DNA of 64,000 nucleotides from Amaranthus tricolor. Taxonomy: Eukaryota > Streptophyta > Magnoliopsida > Caryophyllales > Amaranthaceae. The notes beneath the pieces were generated by a model. That model searched no databases. It was not told the origin of the DNA and was given only the letters and a program-made list of their open reading frames with translations. Where the stretch lies: assembly GCF_026212465.1 (NCBI RefSeq), contig NC_080051.1, positions 22,482,727-22,546,726 on the forward strand. The letters run 5' to 3'. Each line of letters opens with the position of its first letter. Position 1 is the first letter of the stretch. Below are positions 47,510-59,050 of the stretch, piece by piece. The translations under genes were made by a program, and so were the position numbers.

Positions 47510-48231
47510 TGTTTGTAGGAGAAAATAAAACAATAAAACGACACAAAAATTTAACGAGGTTCACCCAACTAAGGCTACGTCCTCCGGTGTGTAGTATCTC
47601 TTATATTATCAAAAGGAGTTCAAAGAACTCTCAAATATGGAGAATTACAATAGAGAAGAGATATAGGCTAGTGTTTGGCTTGGGGTGTATTTTGTGGATA
47701 ATTACAATGTGATTGAGAGCTCTCTATTTATAGGAGAGATCACACTAAGTTACATTAAGTACATTAAAGCTTTGATTAAATGATAATGAAACATCCCTAA
47801 GTACATGAAGAGTCATAAAACAACATTCTAGAGTATCAGAGACTTCGCTCGACCAAAACAGGGGTTCGCTCGGTCGAGCGACTTCGTCGAGCGGACTTCA
47901 AGAAGCTTCTGGTTGCATTCTGTCTGCTCGCTCGACCAAACCTGGAGCTCGCTCGGTCGAGCGAGCTGGTCGAGCGGCTCTTCAGAGGCTTCTGACAGTA
48001 TTGCTCGACTTGTGTAGTAGAGCATCTTGAATCAACCTTTCCACTTCTTCATTAAGTCCCATAACTCTCACACTTCATTACCTTGTTAATCCATACTTAA
48101 TCACCATCATAAATCAATCATCAAAACTTAACTTAATACATCCACATTAACACATTCATGAGATTCCATCCCAAAGGTCACACATGAATGCACCTCATCA
48201 AATGTGCACTCAAGTCACACCAATCACAACA
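47510..48231 (-). mobile_element. Probable solo LTR with GC-rich palindromic modules
   Basis: Read on the minus strand it starts TGTTGTGATTGGTGTGACTT and ends TTTTCTCCTACAAACA, i.e. TG...CA ends. It holds TATAAATAGAGAGCTCTC (promoter-like) and a GGACGTAGCCTTAGTTGGGT / TGAACCTCGTTAAATTTTTG block, a signature I know from plant copia LTRs. Two adjacent GC-rich modules with CGCTCGACC and GGTCGAGCG lie at about 47845-47895 and 47925-47985. No primer-binding site or coding part follows. The 5-bp flanks (ATCGA, GAAAA) do not match, so the limits or history are uncertain. Confidence 0.6.
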
Positions 48232-48560
48232 GAAAATAAAAAAATAAAAGGTCAAGTCATACAAAATATGCGATTGGACCTAAGGATAATAGCACATCTT
48301 ATGAGACTCGGACCTTTCTTATTTTTATCTTTTATTTTTCTGTGACATATTAATTATGCATATTATTAATGTAATTAATTATTTTAGGTACAATGAGATC
48401 AAATACGAGGAGTCTGTAAAGAAATTTGTAGATGCAGAAGTATTGACATAGCAATATGCAACACACCATGCATCCCATTTATAGAGTGCCTTGTTATCGT
48501 GAGCCGATGACACCCGAGAAGATACAAGAGGCAAAAAACAATATAGATCTGTTAATTATG
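48232..48560. other. Short region between two LTRs
   Basis: No gene. It is AT-rich sequence between the two LTR-like elements. TTATG at 48556-48560 is the left target duplication of the next element. Confidence 0.4.
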
Positions 48561-50660
<2,100 letters not shown>

Positions 50661-51638
50661 TTATGTTTCTACTAGAAAATCAAATTCTATTTTAGTGAAA
50701 TGATATTGATTGATATTGAATTGGGTTAAATATAATTCATTCAATGTGAGTTTGTTTTAATATAGTTTAGTTTAGAAAAATAATGTTAATTGATATTGTA
50801 TTAATTACATATGCATTTTCAAAACAGTTTCAAAATTTCACTAATTAGGGTTTACGTAGAGTACTCTACTTTGCAAGTATAAGAGTGTCATCATATTGAT
50901 GAGTAGGTTCAAAGGAACCATTGAATCTAAATACAGTCTCACTATTTATGTACTTTCTACTGAAAATCAAATTGTAGTTTTGAAATAATATTGATTGATA
51001 TAAATTACGTTAAATTTTATTTATTCAATACGAGTCTATTTTAATTTAGTTTAGTTTGGTTAAGAAATATTAATTAATATAAATCTTCAAATCGGTCTTT
51101 CAATTTAATTTTCATTTTCAATCAAATTATATATTGTTTGCTAATGACAACAATATATAATATTAATAACAATTATAACAATAGATCTTAAACAAAACCA
51201 ATAAATCTTAAAACAAAGTATTGGGAATTCATTATTCACAATAAATATTAATAATGACGATGTAATTAAAAAAACTGGTTGACAATTTAATTCAAACATA
51301 AAGAATAATTTACTTCAAATGTTTTATTTGATTTTATTAAATATCTTTAATATAAATTAAAAATTATAAAAAGTTGATATTAATAAAAATTATTTAAAAT
51401 ATAATACAAACTAAAAGTGATTAACAAATCACTAAATAGTGTCCAAAAAACAAATAAGACCACTTATCATTACATTTCAGTTGGAGTAGGGGTGTTTATG
51501 CTCAATAACCTGATATTCACCCGATCATACAACCGAATTCAATTTGACTTGACTTTAAAATAGATCTATAAATATGTAAGAAATATAATATAAACATCAA
51601 ATTCGATTTTAAACCGTTTAAAAATATCTTATTAACAA
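50661..51638. repeat. AT-rich region with a diverged direct duplication
   Basis: About 50670-50800 and 50960-51085 share a series of words in the same order: GAAAATCAAATT, ATATTGATTGATAT, GTTAAAT, ATTCAAT..GAGT, TTTTAAT.TAGTTTAGTTT. They are probably an old tandem duplication. At 51489-51510 GGGGTGTTTATGCTCAATAA resembles a hAT end, and the complement of CATTATAAACAACCG at 56856-56870 resembles its partner. The Mutator-like element may therefore sit inside an older hAT relic, but no duplication supports this. Confidence 0.4.
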
Positions 51639-51823
51639 GAGAAAATTATTTAAAACTACCTTTTCTATACACTACTTTGCAAAAAAACTACCTTTTATAA
51701 ATTTTTTTGCAAAAAACTACCTTTTATAATACTTTTTTTTGCGAAAGACTACCACTTAACGTTTTTTAAGGGTTTGACCGTTTATTGAAACGGTTGACCA
51801 TCACGTGACTTGCACGTGATGTT
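51639..51823 (+). repeat. Left terminal inverted repeat of the MULE
   Basis: It starts GAGAAAATTATTTAAAACTA. It contains three tandem, slightly varied units of CTACCTTTTATA...TTTGCAAAAAA, then CCACTTAACGTTTTTTAAGG, an ACCGTTT...AAACGGT inverted pair, a TTGACC W-box-like word and the CATCACGTGACTTGCACGTG palindrome at 51799-51821. The right copy (56619-56801) differs by a handful of substitutions and short indels. Confidence 0.95.
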
Positions 51824-52180
51824 CTAAGCTTGTTAAACCATCTTCATTGCTGCCATTTCATTCCAAAACACAAAGAACAGTGCGAATTTCACCTTCTCTG
51901 CTCTTCAATTCTTCTATCTAAGTTCTTCTATTCCCTTCTCATTTCCTTGCTCCATTTTCCTCTTGAAGATTTCATCATTTAAAGGTATGTCTTCTTCATT
52001 AATGGTTATATATTTCAGTTTTTTTTTTTCGATAAAATTGAAATCCTTCTTCAAATTTGCGTTTTGGTCACTGCGTTTTTTAATGTTGAATTTCGTGTAA
52101 ATTATTGTTTAATTTGTAAATTGATTGTTGTTGTCTATGAATAATTGATTAGGGTTCTTTAAATTAGATAAATCCATAAC

Positions 52181-54941
52181 ATGAAGAAATTGAAAATCTG
52201 GAAAAAACCAACTACTTCGAAAAAGATGGATTCTGAGTTGGCAAATGATTTGGGTAATGTTAGGGTAGCTGAGTTGGAGGTCGATACATCTGATGTGGCA
52301 CATAAGTTAGTGTATCAGTTGGAAACACCAAATGTAGATGCTGTTGTTGGGGAAATGGGACCACCAAACACATATACGGGTTATAAAGAATGTGTAAGTG
52401 CTAACCCTAGATCTGAAACAACTACCTTAGCTTCTCTTTCTGCCCTAAACCTTACACCAAATGAGATAGCCCAAATAGAGAACCAAATTTCTGATATTGA
52501 GGTTGAGGATAACAGTGATGATGATTACAATGGTAGTGATGAGGATGAATATGCGAATGATTCTGATTTGTTTGCAGAAAATGTAGTATATGGTTTCGAT
52601 GATGTTTTTATTGGTGAGGATGAAATTAGGTTGATAGTAGATAAGGAAATTGATGAAGAAAACAACAGAGACATATACGTTAATGATGATGAACTGGAGT
52701 CCGATGATGATTTGGGTGCTTTGAATGTGAATGAGGAAGGTATAGTAAGCTGTGCCACATTTAATCCCGAGGTTGATTTTAAGGGTAAGATCAATTTGTC
52801 GTTAGGTCTTAAGTTTCCTTCGATATATGTGTTTAGAAAAGCATTAAGGTACCATGCTGTTGAATGTGGTTACAATTATTATTACTTGCATAATGGTAGT
52901 AGTAGGATAACCGTGTATTGCTACAATAGATGTGATTGTCTGAAATCGAAAGCTAGAATTGTAAATTGTGTTTGTGGGAAGGATAAGAGGTGTTATTTTA
53001 AGGTTCATGCTAAGAAGTTGAAAGATGAGGAGACATTTCAAATAAGGAGTTATATTCCCGAGCACACTTGTGGTCACCAACACATTAATAACAAAGTCAC
53101 TGCGTTGTATTTAGCTGAGAAATACATAGAGGATTGGAGGGAAAATCCAAATTGGGATTTAAGGGCATTTATGAAACGGGTTAATAGAGAGATAGGTTGT
53201 GAAGTGAAGTATTGTAAGTGTTACATGGCTAAAAGAATTGCTAAGAAAATGATCGTTGGTGATGCTAGTGAAGAGTACAGTAGGGTGTGGGATTATGCTG
53301 AAGCGATAAGGAGGTTTAACCCAGGAAGCACTGCAATCGTGAAATGCATTGGAATAGAAACACCTCCACCCTTGTTTCAAAGGATGTATATATGTTTGCC
53401 AGCATGTAAAGAGGGTTTTGTTGCTGGATGTAGGCCTATTATAGGTGTGGATGGGGCACATTTGAAGGGAGAATTCCCTGGGGTTTTACTTACTGCTGTA
53501 GGTAAGGATGGGAACAATAACATCTTCCCTGTTGCATGGGCTGTGGTAGAAACCGAAAATGTAGAAACCTGGACTTGGTTTCTAAATCTCCTCGTAGAAT
53601 ACCTGAAGTCGGTTAGTCCATCGAGTAGTTGTGCACGAGCTGGATGTGAAGATTTTACCTTCATGAGCGATAGGCAAAAGGTATGAACGTTATGTTAACA
53701 CAAGCCTTGTTTCATATGTGACTAATGTAATAAACCTAATACTAATGTTGTACCTTCATGGGCATTGCAGGGTTTGATTGAAGCTTTGAATTCAGTAGTT
53801 CCTGAAGCTGAAATTAGGTTTTGTTGTAGGCATATTTGGGCTAATTTCAAGGTCAAGTTTCCCGGAGAGTTGTACAAACAACACTTTTGGAGAGCAGCAA
53901 GATCTTACAACAAGGTACGGAATCATGTGTAGAATACCATATTTGACTGTTATGTTGTACTAATTTGTGTAAAATCTTCGTGCACAGTTTCATTTTGATA
54001 AGGAAATGATTGCAATAAAGAATATTTCTGTTGAGGCACATGCATATTTATCTGCTATTCCCGCAAAACATTGGTCTAGGCATGCCTTTTGTAGTAGGAG
54101 TAAATCTGGCATGTTGTTGAATAATATTTGTGAGTCATTCAACAACGTCTTATTAGAAGCTAGAGGGAAGCCAATTATTTCTCTTATGGAGTGGATTAGG
54201 AGATATGTGATGCAAAGGAGTGCAGCCAAACGAGAAGGGTTGGGTAAATTTAAAGGTGTGTTGATGCCAGCTGTCACCAAAATGATTGAAAAAAATTCAA
54301 AAGAAATATATGGTTTGAGGGTAATCCCAGTAGATGTGTCTGAGTTTGAGGTGGATGATGATGAAAAAAGTTACGTTGTAAACTTGACCAACAAGACATG
54401 CCTTTGTGGAAGTTGGAATCTTATTGGGATCCCTTGCAAACATGCCATGGCTTGTATTCTTATTAGAAAATTAGATGCTAGTGAATTTGTCAATGAGGCG
54501 TATCTTGTAGAAACGTAAGCCAAGACGTATGGTCCTAAGTTTTATGGAATGCCTGGACGCGAAATGTGGCCGACAACTACATTAGCCCAACCTCTTCCTC
54601 CACCGTTTCGAAAGATGCCTGGAAGGCCTAAATTAAGGAAAAGGAAAAAGGAAACTGATGAAGTTAAAGGAGGTAAGAAGCCTGCAACTGCTGTTCGAGA
54701 ATATAAGCAACGGAGATGTGGTAATTGTGGTGAGTTAGGTCACTACAAAAACAGATGCAAGAATCCAACCAAACCACAGTCAACAAAGATGAGGTCAAAA
54801 GGTGGACGGCCTAAAACGGGAGCATCTTGTACTCAATTGTCCACACCAAGTGACATGCATGTCTCCAGTAGTGATCAACTTATGACAAGTGCAACAAATG
54901 CAAGTACTACATATGTAATGGATGAACAAAGTCAAGTATAG
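52181..54941 (+). CDS. MULE transposase, 3 exons, with one in-frame stop before the zinc knuckle
   Basis: Exons 52181-53680, 53771-53914 and 53988 onward, GT-AG and in phase. The enzyme cuts and moves the element by a DDE mechanism. The acidic N-terminal part (about 100-180, many Asp/Glu) precedes the plant MuDR DNA-binding domain (about 208-300: GLKFPSIYVFRKALRYHAVE then Cys/His-rich). The MULE catalytic domain begins near 417: GVDGAHLKG with Asp424, FMSDRQKG with Asp497, and NNICESFN with Glu597 as candidate triad. A SWIM zinc finger CLCGSWNLIGIPCKH follows at 54399-54443. At 54516-54518 a TAA replaces what alignment would make a Tyr codon. The same frame continues to 54941 through GPKFYGMPGREMW and a CCHC knuckle CGNCGELGHYKNRC (54719-54760). 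As it stands the product is 724 aa and lacks the knuckle. A leader intron (GTATGT near 51985) is possible. Confidence 0.9.
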
Positions 54942-56014
54942 AGTTCCAAAAGTATGTGTTGAATGTAATTTGTCTACTTAATGTAAGAAACGTATTAGTG
55001 TATCAAATGAACTCAAGAATGTACTATCGTGAATTAGATTTTTGAGTAATGATCCTTTGTATTTCTTAGTTTCTGAGTTGAATGGGTTTTGTTGTTTCCT
55101 TTTTTCCCTTTGTAATTAACTGCTGAATATTGGTAGTCTTTTCCCTTTGTTCAATATTGTATGAATTAATGTTCAATGGATGCATGTTCAATATGTATGA
55201 ATATTGTATGAATTAACTGCTGAACTCAAGATGTATGAATATTGAACAAAATGGATGCATGTTCAAGTATCAGTGTTCATACATTCAAGACTGAACTGAT
55301 TTCATACATCAGTGTTCAAGTAATGACAATGAATCAAGAATCAATGCAGCAAGTTGCATTGTCTTGAACAACATACCAGCAAACATACCACCAAAACAAG
55401 ATGAACAAATTCCAAGCAACACATCCAACAAGTGTTTTAGTGTTTTAGTGCAGCAATTCAAGTGTTTAAGTGCAGCAAATCAATTCAATGTTCAATGTTT
55501 TAGTGCATCAATATTGTGCATGAATAATGTGCATCAATAATGTGCATCAATTGCTGTATGTGCATCAATATTGTGCATGAATTGCTGTATGTGCATCAAC
55601 AATGTGCAACAATTGCTATGTGCATCAAAACCTGCAAATCCAAACAAAAACAAAATACCAGCTAACATACCAGCTCATATAATGCATCAATTGCTGTGTG
55701 CATCAGTATTCAAGATACCAGCTAACATACCACCAAACCAAAGCAAATGATCATCAATCTTGAACACAATACCAGCAAACATACCACCAAAACAAGAGCC
55801 ACAAATTCATGAACAACACAACCATCATGATACACAGCAGACAAACCATGAACAGCTAACATACCAGCTCATACACACCAAACAAATCAGACACAGTACC
55901 TGCAAAGAAAAGTAGTGGAAAAGATAAATCCTTGATTCATTGATTCAACATTCTCATGTTACAAATAAAATTCCTAGAACATTGTTACAATTGTTGTGAT
56001 TAAGGTCCTAAAAT
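54942..56014. repeat. Repeat-rich gap between the convergent MULE genes
   Basis: No gene. The + strand is full of degenerate short direct repeats: TGTGCATCAAT/TGTGCATGAAT and AATTGCTGTATGTGCATCAA at about 55500-55620, and ACATACCAGC(T/A)AACATACC at 55375-55880. TTTTAGTG and TGTTCAAxTAT words also recur. Poly-A sites for both genes should lie here. Whether this is non-coding spacer or a decayed third gene cannot be told by eye. Confidence 0.6.
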
Positions 56015-56434
56015 TCAAATACTAATCTTGATAAGTACAACAAACACTAACAAAAAACAAACGAAAAACCCTAACGCAAAGCTTGCACACTGATTCATCG
56101 ATTTCTTCTTAATCCTTGATATATCTGAAATTGCTAGTTCCTTTTCATGTTCCAAGCAACAAACCCTTGAAGTCAAGATCTTGATTTCCATTGCCAATTG
56201 TCGCTTCTCCTCCAAAAGCTTGTTCGTCACTTCTCTTTGCCAAACAGCCATTTCAGGTTGATCAACCCATTTAAATTTTTTGCATCCCCTCCAATTTGTA
56301 TCAGGATCATAAAAAACGCAACTCTTAAACCTTCTTCCAGGATTTTCCTTGGTCCAAGAAACCCTCCTTGCAAAGGGAACTCCACAGCGACAATTCTCAG
56401 ATTTCGAATTTTCGCTAGAAGAAGAAGAAGACAT
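56015..56434 (-). CDS. GRF-type zinc-finger, coiled-coil, membrane-tail protein carried by the MULE
   Basis: It encodes 139 aa from the ATG at 56434 (minus strand). After a Ser-rich start, residues 15-58 form a GRF zinc finger: CRCG at 15-18, VSWTKENPGRRFKSC with Cys39, GCKKFKWVD with Cys51. GRF fingers bind single-stranded nucleic acid. Residues about 62-110 are charged and heptad-like (KLLEEKRQLAMEIKILTS...), a likely coiled coil. Residues about 116-137 (FALGFFVCFLLVFVVLI) are a hydrophobic, tail-anchor-like segment. The gene starts 185 bp from the right TIR and converges with the transposase. Such small GRF-TM proteins are common in plant genomes, so this may be a captured host gene or a long-standing second gene of the element. 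It is intact, with no stop or frameshift. Confidence 0.8.
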   Translation of the reverse strand: MSSSSSSENSKSENCRCGVPFARRVSWTKENPGRRFKSCVFYDPDTNWRGCKKFKWVDQPEMAVWQREVTNKLLEEKRQLAMEIKILTSRVCCLEHEKELAISDISRIKKKSMNQCASFALGFFVCFLLVFVVLIKISI

Positions 56435-56618
56435 TCCCAATTAGTTGCAAAAAAAATTGGCTTGCTTCACTGACTTACTGATTCCAAATCAAGGAGAAAG
56501 AAAGAAGGGAGAAGCGAGGATGAAGAACAAGGAATTTGGGTTTTCGAAGAAAAAAACGGCATCTCAAGAATTAGGGTTTGAAGAAATCAGTGAAGATGAA
56601 GGGTTTAAGAGCCTTATA

Positions 56619-56801
56619 ACATCACGTGCAAGTCACGTGATGGTCAACCGTTTAAATAAACGGTCAATCCCTTAAAAAACGTTAAGTGGTAGTCTTTCGC
56701 AAAAAAAACTATTATAAAAGGTAGTTTTTTGCAAAAAAAATTATAAAAGGTAGTTTTTTGCAAAGTAGTGTATAAAAAAGGTAGTTTTAAGTAATTTTCT
56801 C
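56619..56801 (-). repeat. Right terminal inverted repeat of the MULE
   Basis: It is the complement of the left TIR and ends ...TAATTTTCTC before the TATTAACAA duplication. It contains the palindrome at 56620-56642 and the same AAAGGTAGTTTTTTGCAAA tandem units. It would be the promoter region of the GRF gene. Confidence 0.95.
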
Positions 56802-56810
56802 TATTAACAA

Positions 56811-57046
56811 TCAGACCAATAACCCATATGAATAGCTTGTAAGGCTGGTAGGCATTATAAACAACCGTAGCACATTTCCATTTCTCCCTTTTGAGACTTT
56901 CCTCTCATTCTCTCTCCTCGTAATTTATTCGGGGGTCTTTCACTCTTTCTTCCTTCAAATCGAAACCCTTTGGAACCCTAAAACCCCCAAATCATATCCA
57001 ATATCATTTTCCCCCCAAATTGATTTTAATTTGTAGGTTGATTAAA
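56811..57046 (+). promoter_or_regulatory. Proximal upstream region and leader of the UBP1-type gene
   Basis: A CT-rich tract (CTTTCCTCTCATTCTCTCTC at about 56898) and CCCC-containing leader run up to the ATG at 57047. No clear TATA box. The MULE ends only about 245 bp before the start codon, so distal promoter elements may have been moved 5 kb away. Confidence 0.4.
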
Positions 57047-57151
57047 ATGCAGAATCAAAGAATGAAGCAACAACAACAACAAGCTTTGATGCAGCAAGCT
57101 CTACTTCAGCAACAGTCTCTTTACCACCCTGGTCTTCTTGCTGCTCCTCAG
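57047..57151 (+). CDS. UBP1: Oligouridylate-binding protein (UBP1 type), first coding exon only
   Basis: ATG CAG AAT opens a 35-codon exon that ends CAG|GTGCTT. The product starts MQNQRMKQQQQQALMQQALL and ends QSLYHPGLLAAPQ, the glutamine-rich N-terminus I recognise from plant UBP1 proteins. These have three RRMs, bind U-rich RNA in the nucleus and in stress granules, and relate to animal TIA-1. The RRM exons must lie beyond position 64000, because a decayed gypsy element of about 6.5 kb occupies intron 1 from 57443 to 63919 in the same orientation. Whether the gene is still spliced across more than 6.8 kb of intron cannot be judged here. The call rests on a short exon, hence moderate confidence. 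Confidence 0.75.
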
Positions 57152-57442
57152 GTGCTTTTTGCTCTCCTTTTCGGTCTCTTTTACTTCTCATTTTGCTCGA
57201 TTTTCTAGGATTAGTTTTTTTAATTATATTTATGGATTGTGCTTTACTTTGGGTTCTATCATTTCTGAAAGATGAAATTTAGGGTTTGATTGTTTTCTTT
57301 ATGTTTCACGTTTTAGTTTTAATTTTCTGAGCTAGGATTTAAATTATATAACTTTAGATTTTGTGACAATTTGGTATATTGGATCTTTTTTGTCTCTATC
57401 TGTTCTTTTGTACCATATCGCATAGTTTTCTAAATGGGTTTT

Positions 57443-57837
57443 TGTAACACCCACAGTGCCAACGATCCTTAAGACTTATCAAAGAAGGAGAAGGAGGGAT
57501 GAGTTGGCCGTTTAATTGAGTAATTGTGTAGGTTATGAAGTTTTGGTTAGTATTTGTATAGGTTATGTTCTGTTTTGGTTATTTTGTAAGCTTAGGTGGC
57601 ATTTCTTTTATGTTGTTAGGCTTAGGTGGCATTAGTGCATTGTCTATATAAGGCCATCTTGTATTGGATTTTGTATTCAGTTTTTGGAATAAGAAATAAG
57701 AGGCTAAGGAGTCTACACAGCACTCGAAGTTGTGTGGGAGTTTGCACGACACTCTAAGTCGTGTGGTTAATCATCTTGTGTTCTCTTTGATTGGTGTAGA
57801 GAGTTTTGGTGTTCTTGAGGCAGGGTGTGTGCCAACA
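57443..57837 (+). repeat. 5' LTR of the gypsy element
   Basis: TGTAACACCC at the start and CCAACA before the primer-binding site at the end. It includes CTATATAAGG as a TATA box, then AGTCTACACAGCACTC and TAAGTCGTGTGG. The 3' end of the LTR is followed at once by GGTATCAGAG. Confidence 0.75.
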
Positions 57838-58112
57838 GGTATCAGAGTGGTTCTTTTCGCCATGACGACAAGGAATCCACAAGAGCACAATAGAATGGAG
57901 AAGACAGAACAAGTCTTGGCAGCCTTATTGGATGGGCAGGCGAAAATTTTGGAAATGGGGTCAAAAACAGGAGATAATTTCAAGAGGTAGCCACAAAATC
58001 GCAACCAAGAGCAAGAGGAAGCGGATCTTGAATGGGTTTGGTAGAAAGAAAATGAAGGGCGACATTCACATTGTGATGAAAACTATTCGGGTGGGTATAA
58101 TTGGAGATCAAG

Positions 58113-59050
58113 AAAGCTAAACTTACCCATTTTCAATGGATTAGAGGTGGATGATTGGATTATGAAAGTGTAGAAATACTTTTCTTTTTACCAACTTAGT
58201 GAAAAAGAAAAGATGGAAGCCTCGGTGGTGAGTCTTGAAGGTGAAGCTATGATGTGGTACAAATACACGAATTAACGGGCGCCCATACGACAGTGGAAGA
58301 GTTTAAAGAATTTGATTTTGGAGCGTTTTCGGAGGGTAGATGATGTTGATCTTTTTGAACAATGGATGTCAGTTGAACAAACTGGTAGCGTGGCGGAGTA
58401 TAGACGGGAATTTGTGATACGACTCAATTATTTGGGGGTAGTGGATGAGCTGGTGATGTTGGGTGCCTTCTTGATGGGCTTGTGTGAAGAAGTGAAGTCG
58501 GAATTGTGGGTCTTGGGACCCACGGATCTGGATCAAGCAAGGGAGTGGGCGGAACGCATAGACTGGAGATTGTTCACTCAATCTTGGCTGGGAAGAAGAC
58601 ATGGGCAGGGGCGAAATTACTCAATTTCCCTTTATAAAAATCAAATTCAACCCAAATACCCAATACCCCCAGTTTAACCCTAATTCCCAATTTCCCATAT
58701 TTACCCCAAACCCTAATCCTAATCCCCAATTTTCCAGATTTAGCCCAAACCCTTACCCTAACGCTAATCCCTAATTTACACGATACAACACAAATTCGAA
58801 CCCTAATGCCCAATTTTCTTGATTTAGGGCTAACCCTAATTCTAACCCTAACTCTAACCCTAAATCGCATCAATTCAACCCAAATCAACCCAGAAATTCA
58901 TACCCACCTTCGAATTCTGGCGGTCATTCAAGGGAAAAAGAGAAAAGGCTAACCGATGAGGAGTATCGTGAGAAGCGAGCAAAGGGTTTGTGTTTTAAAT
59001 GCGACGACAAATGGTCGGTTAACCACGTTTGTAGCCACAAAGAATTGAGT
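58113..59050 (+). pseudogene. Gypsy gag remnant with zinc knuckle
   Basis: It begins KLNLPIFNGLEVDDWI, the usual start of the conserved gag block. In shifting frames it continues with KEKMEASVVSLEGEAMMWYK, LEQWMSV-like FEQWMSVEQTGSVAEYRREF and LGPTDLDQAREWAERI. At least two in-frame stops occur. An Asn/Pro-rich linker (58640-58890) follows. A CCHC-like CFKCDDKWSVNHVC lies at about 58990-59031. It encodes no intact Gag. Confidence 0.75.

Larger units (their letters stand above)
51639..56801 (+). mobile_element. Two-gene Mutator-like transposon (MULE), near-complete
   Basis: The element is 5163 bp with long terminal inverted repeats (51639-51823 and 56619-56801) and a perfect 9-bp target duplication TATTAACAA (51630-51638, 56802-56810), diagnostic of Mutator. 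The TIRs are over 90% alike by eye and begin GAGAAAATTA. It carries a transposase gene on + starting near the left TIR and a GRF zinc-finger gene on - starting near the right TIR. The genes are convergent, with a repeat-rich 1-kb gap between their ends. The clean duplication and similar TIRs suggest a fairly recent insertion. It lies about 240 bp upstream of the UBP1-type start codon, so it interrupts that gene's promoter region. Confidence 0.95.

Noticed and set aside
52525..53664. Several minus-strand frames of 79-100 codons
   Set aside because: They lie antisense within the transposase exon 1 and mirror its codons; no domain of their own.
54942..55880. CRISPR-like or satellite array in the MULE spacer
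   Set aside because: The repeats are short, irregularly spaced and degenerate, and the sequence is a plant nuclear transposon; no array structure.
56435..56440. Two extra N-terminal codons on the GRF protein
   Set aside because: The upstream triplet is TTG, not ATG; the first ATG on the minus strand is at 56434.
56198..56675. Plus-strand frames at 56198-56473 and 56445-56675
   Set aside because: The first is antisense to the GRF gene; the second covers its leader and part of the TIR with no recognisable domain.
58640..58890. True interstitial telomere or chromosome end
   Set aside because: Repeat units are irregular and lie in frame within gag between recognisable gag and knuckle blocks; listed only as telomere-like.
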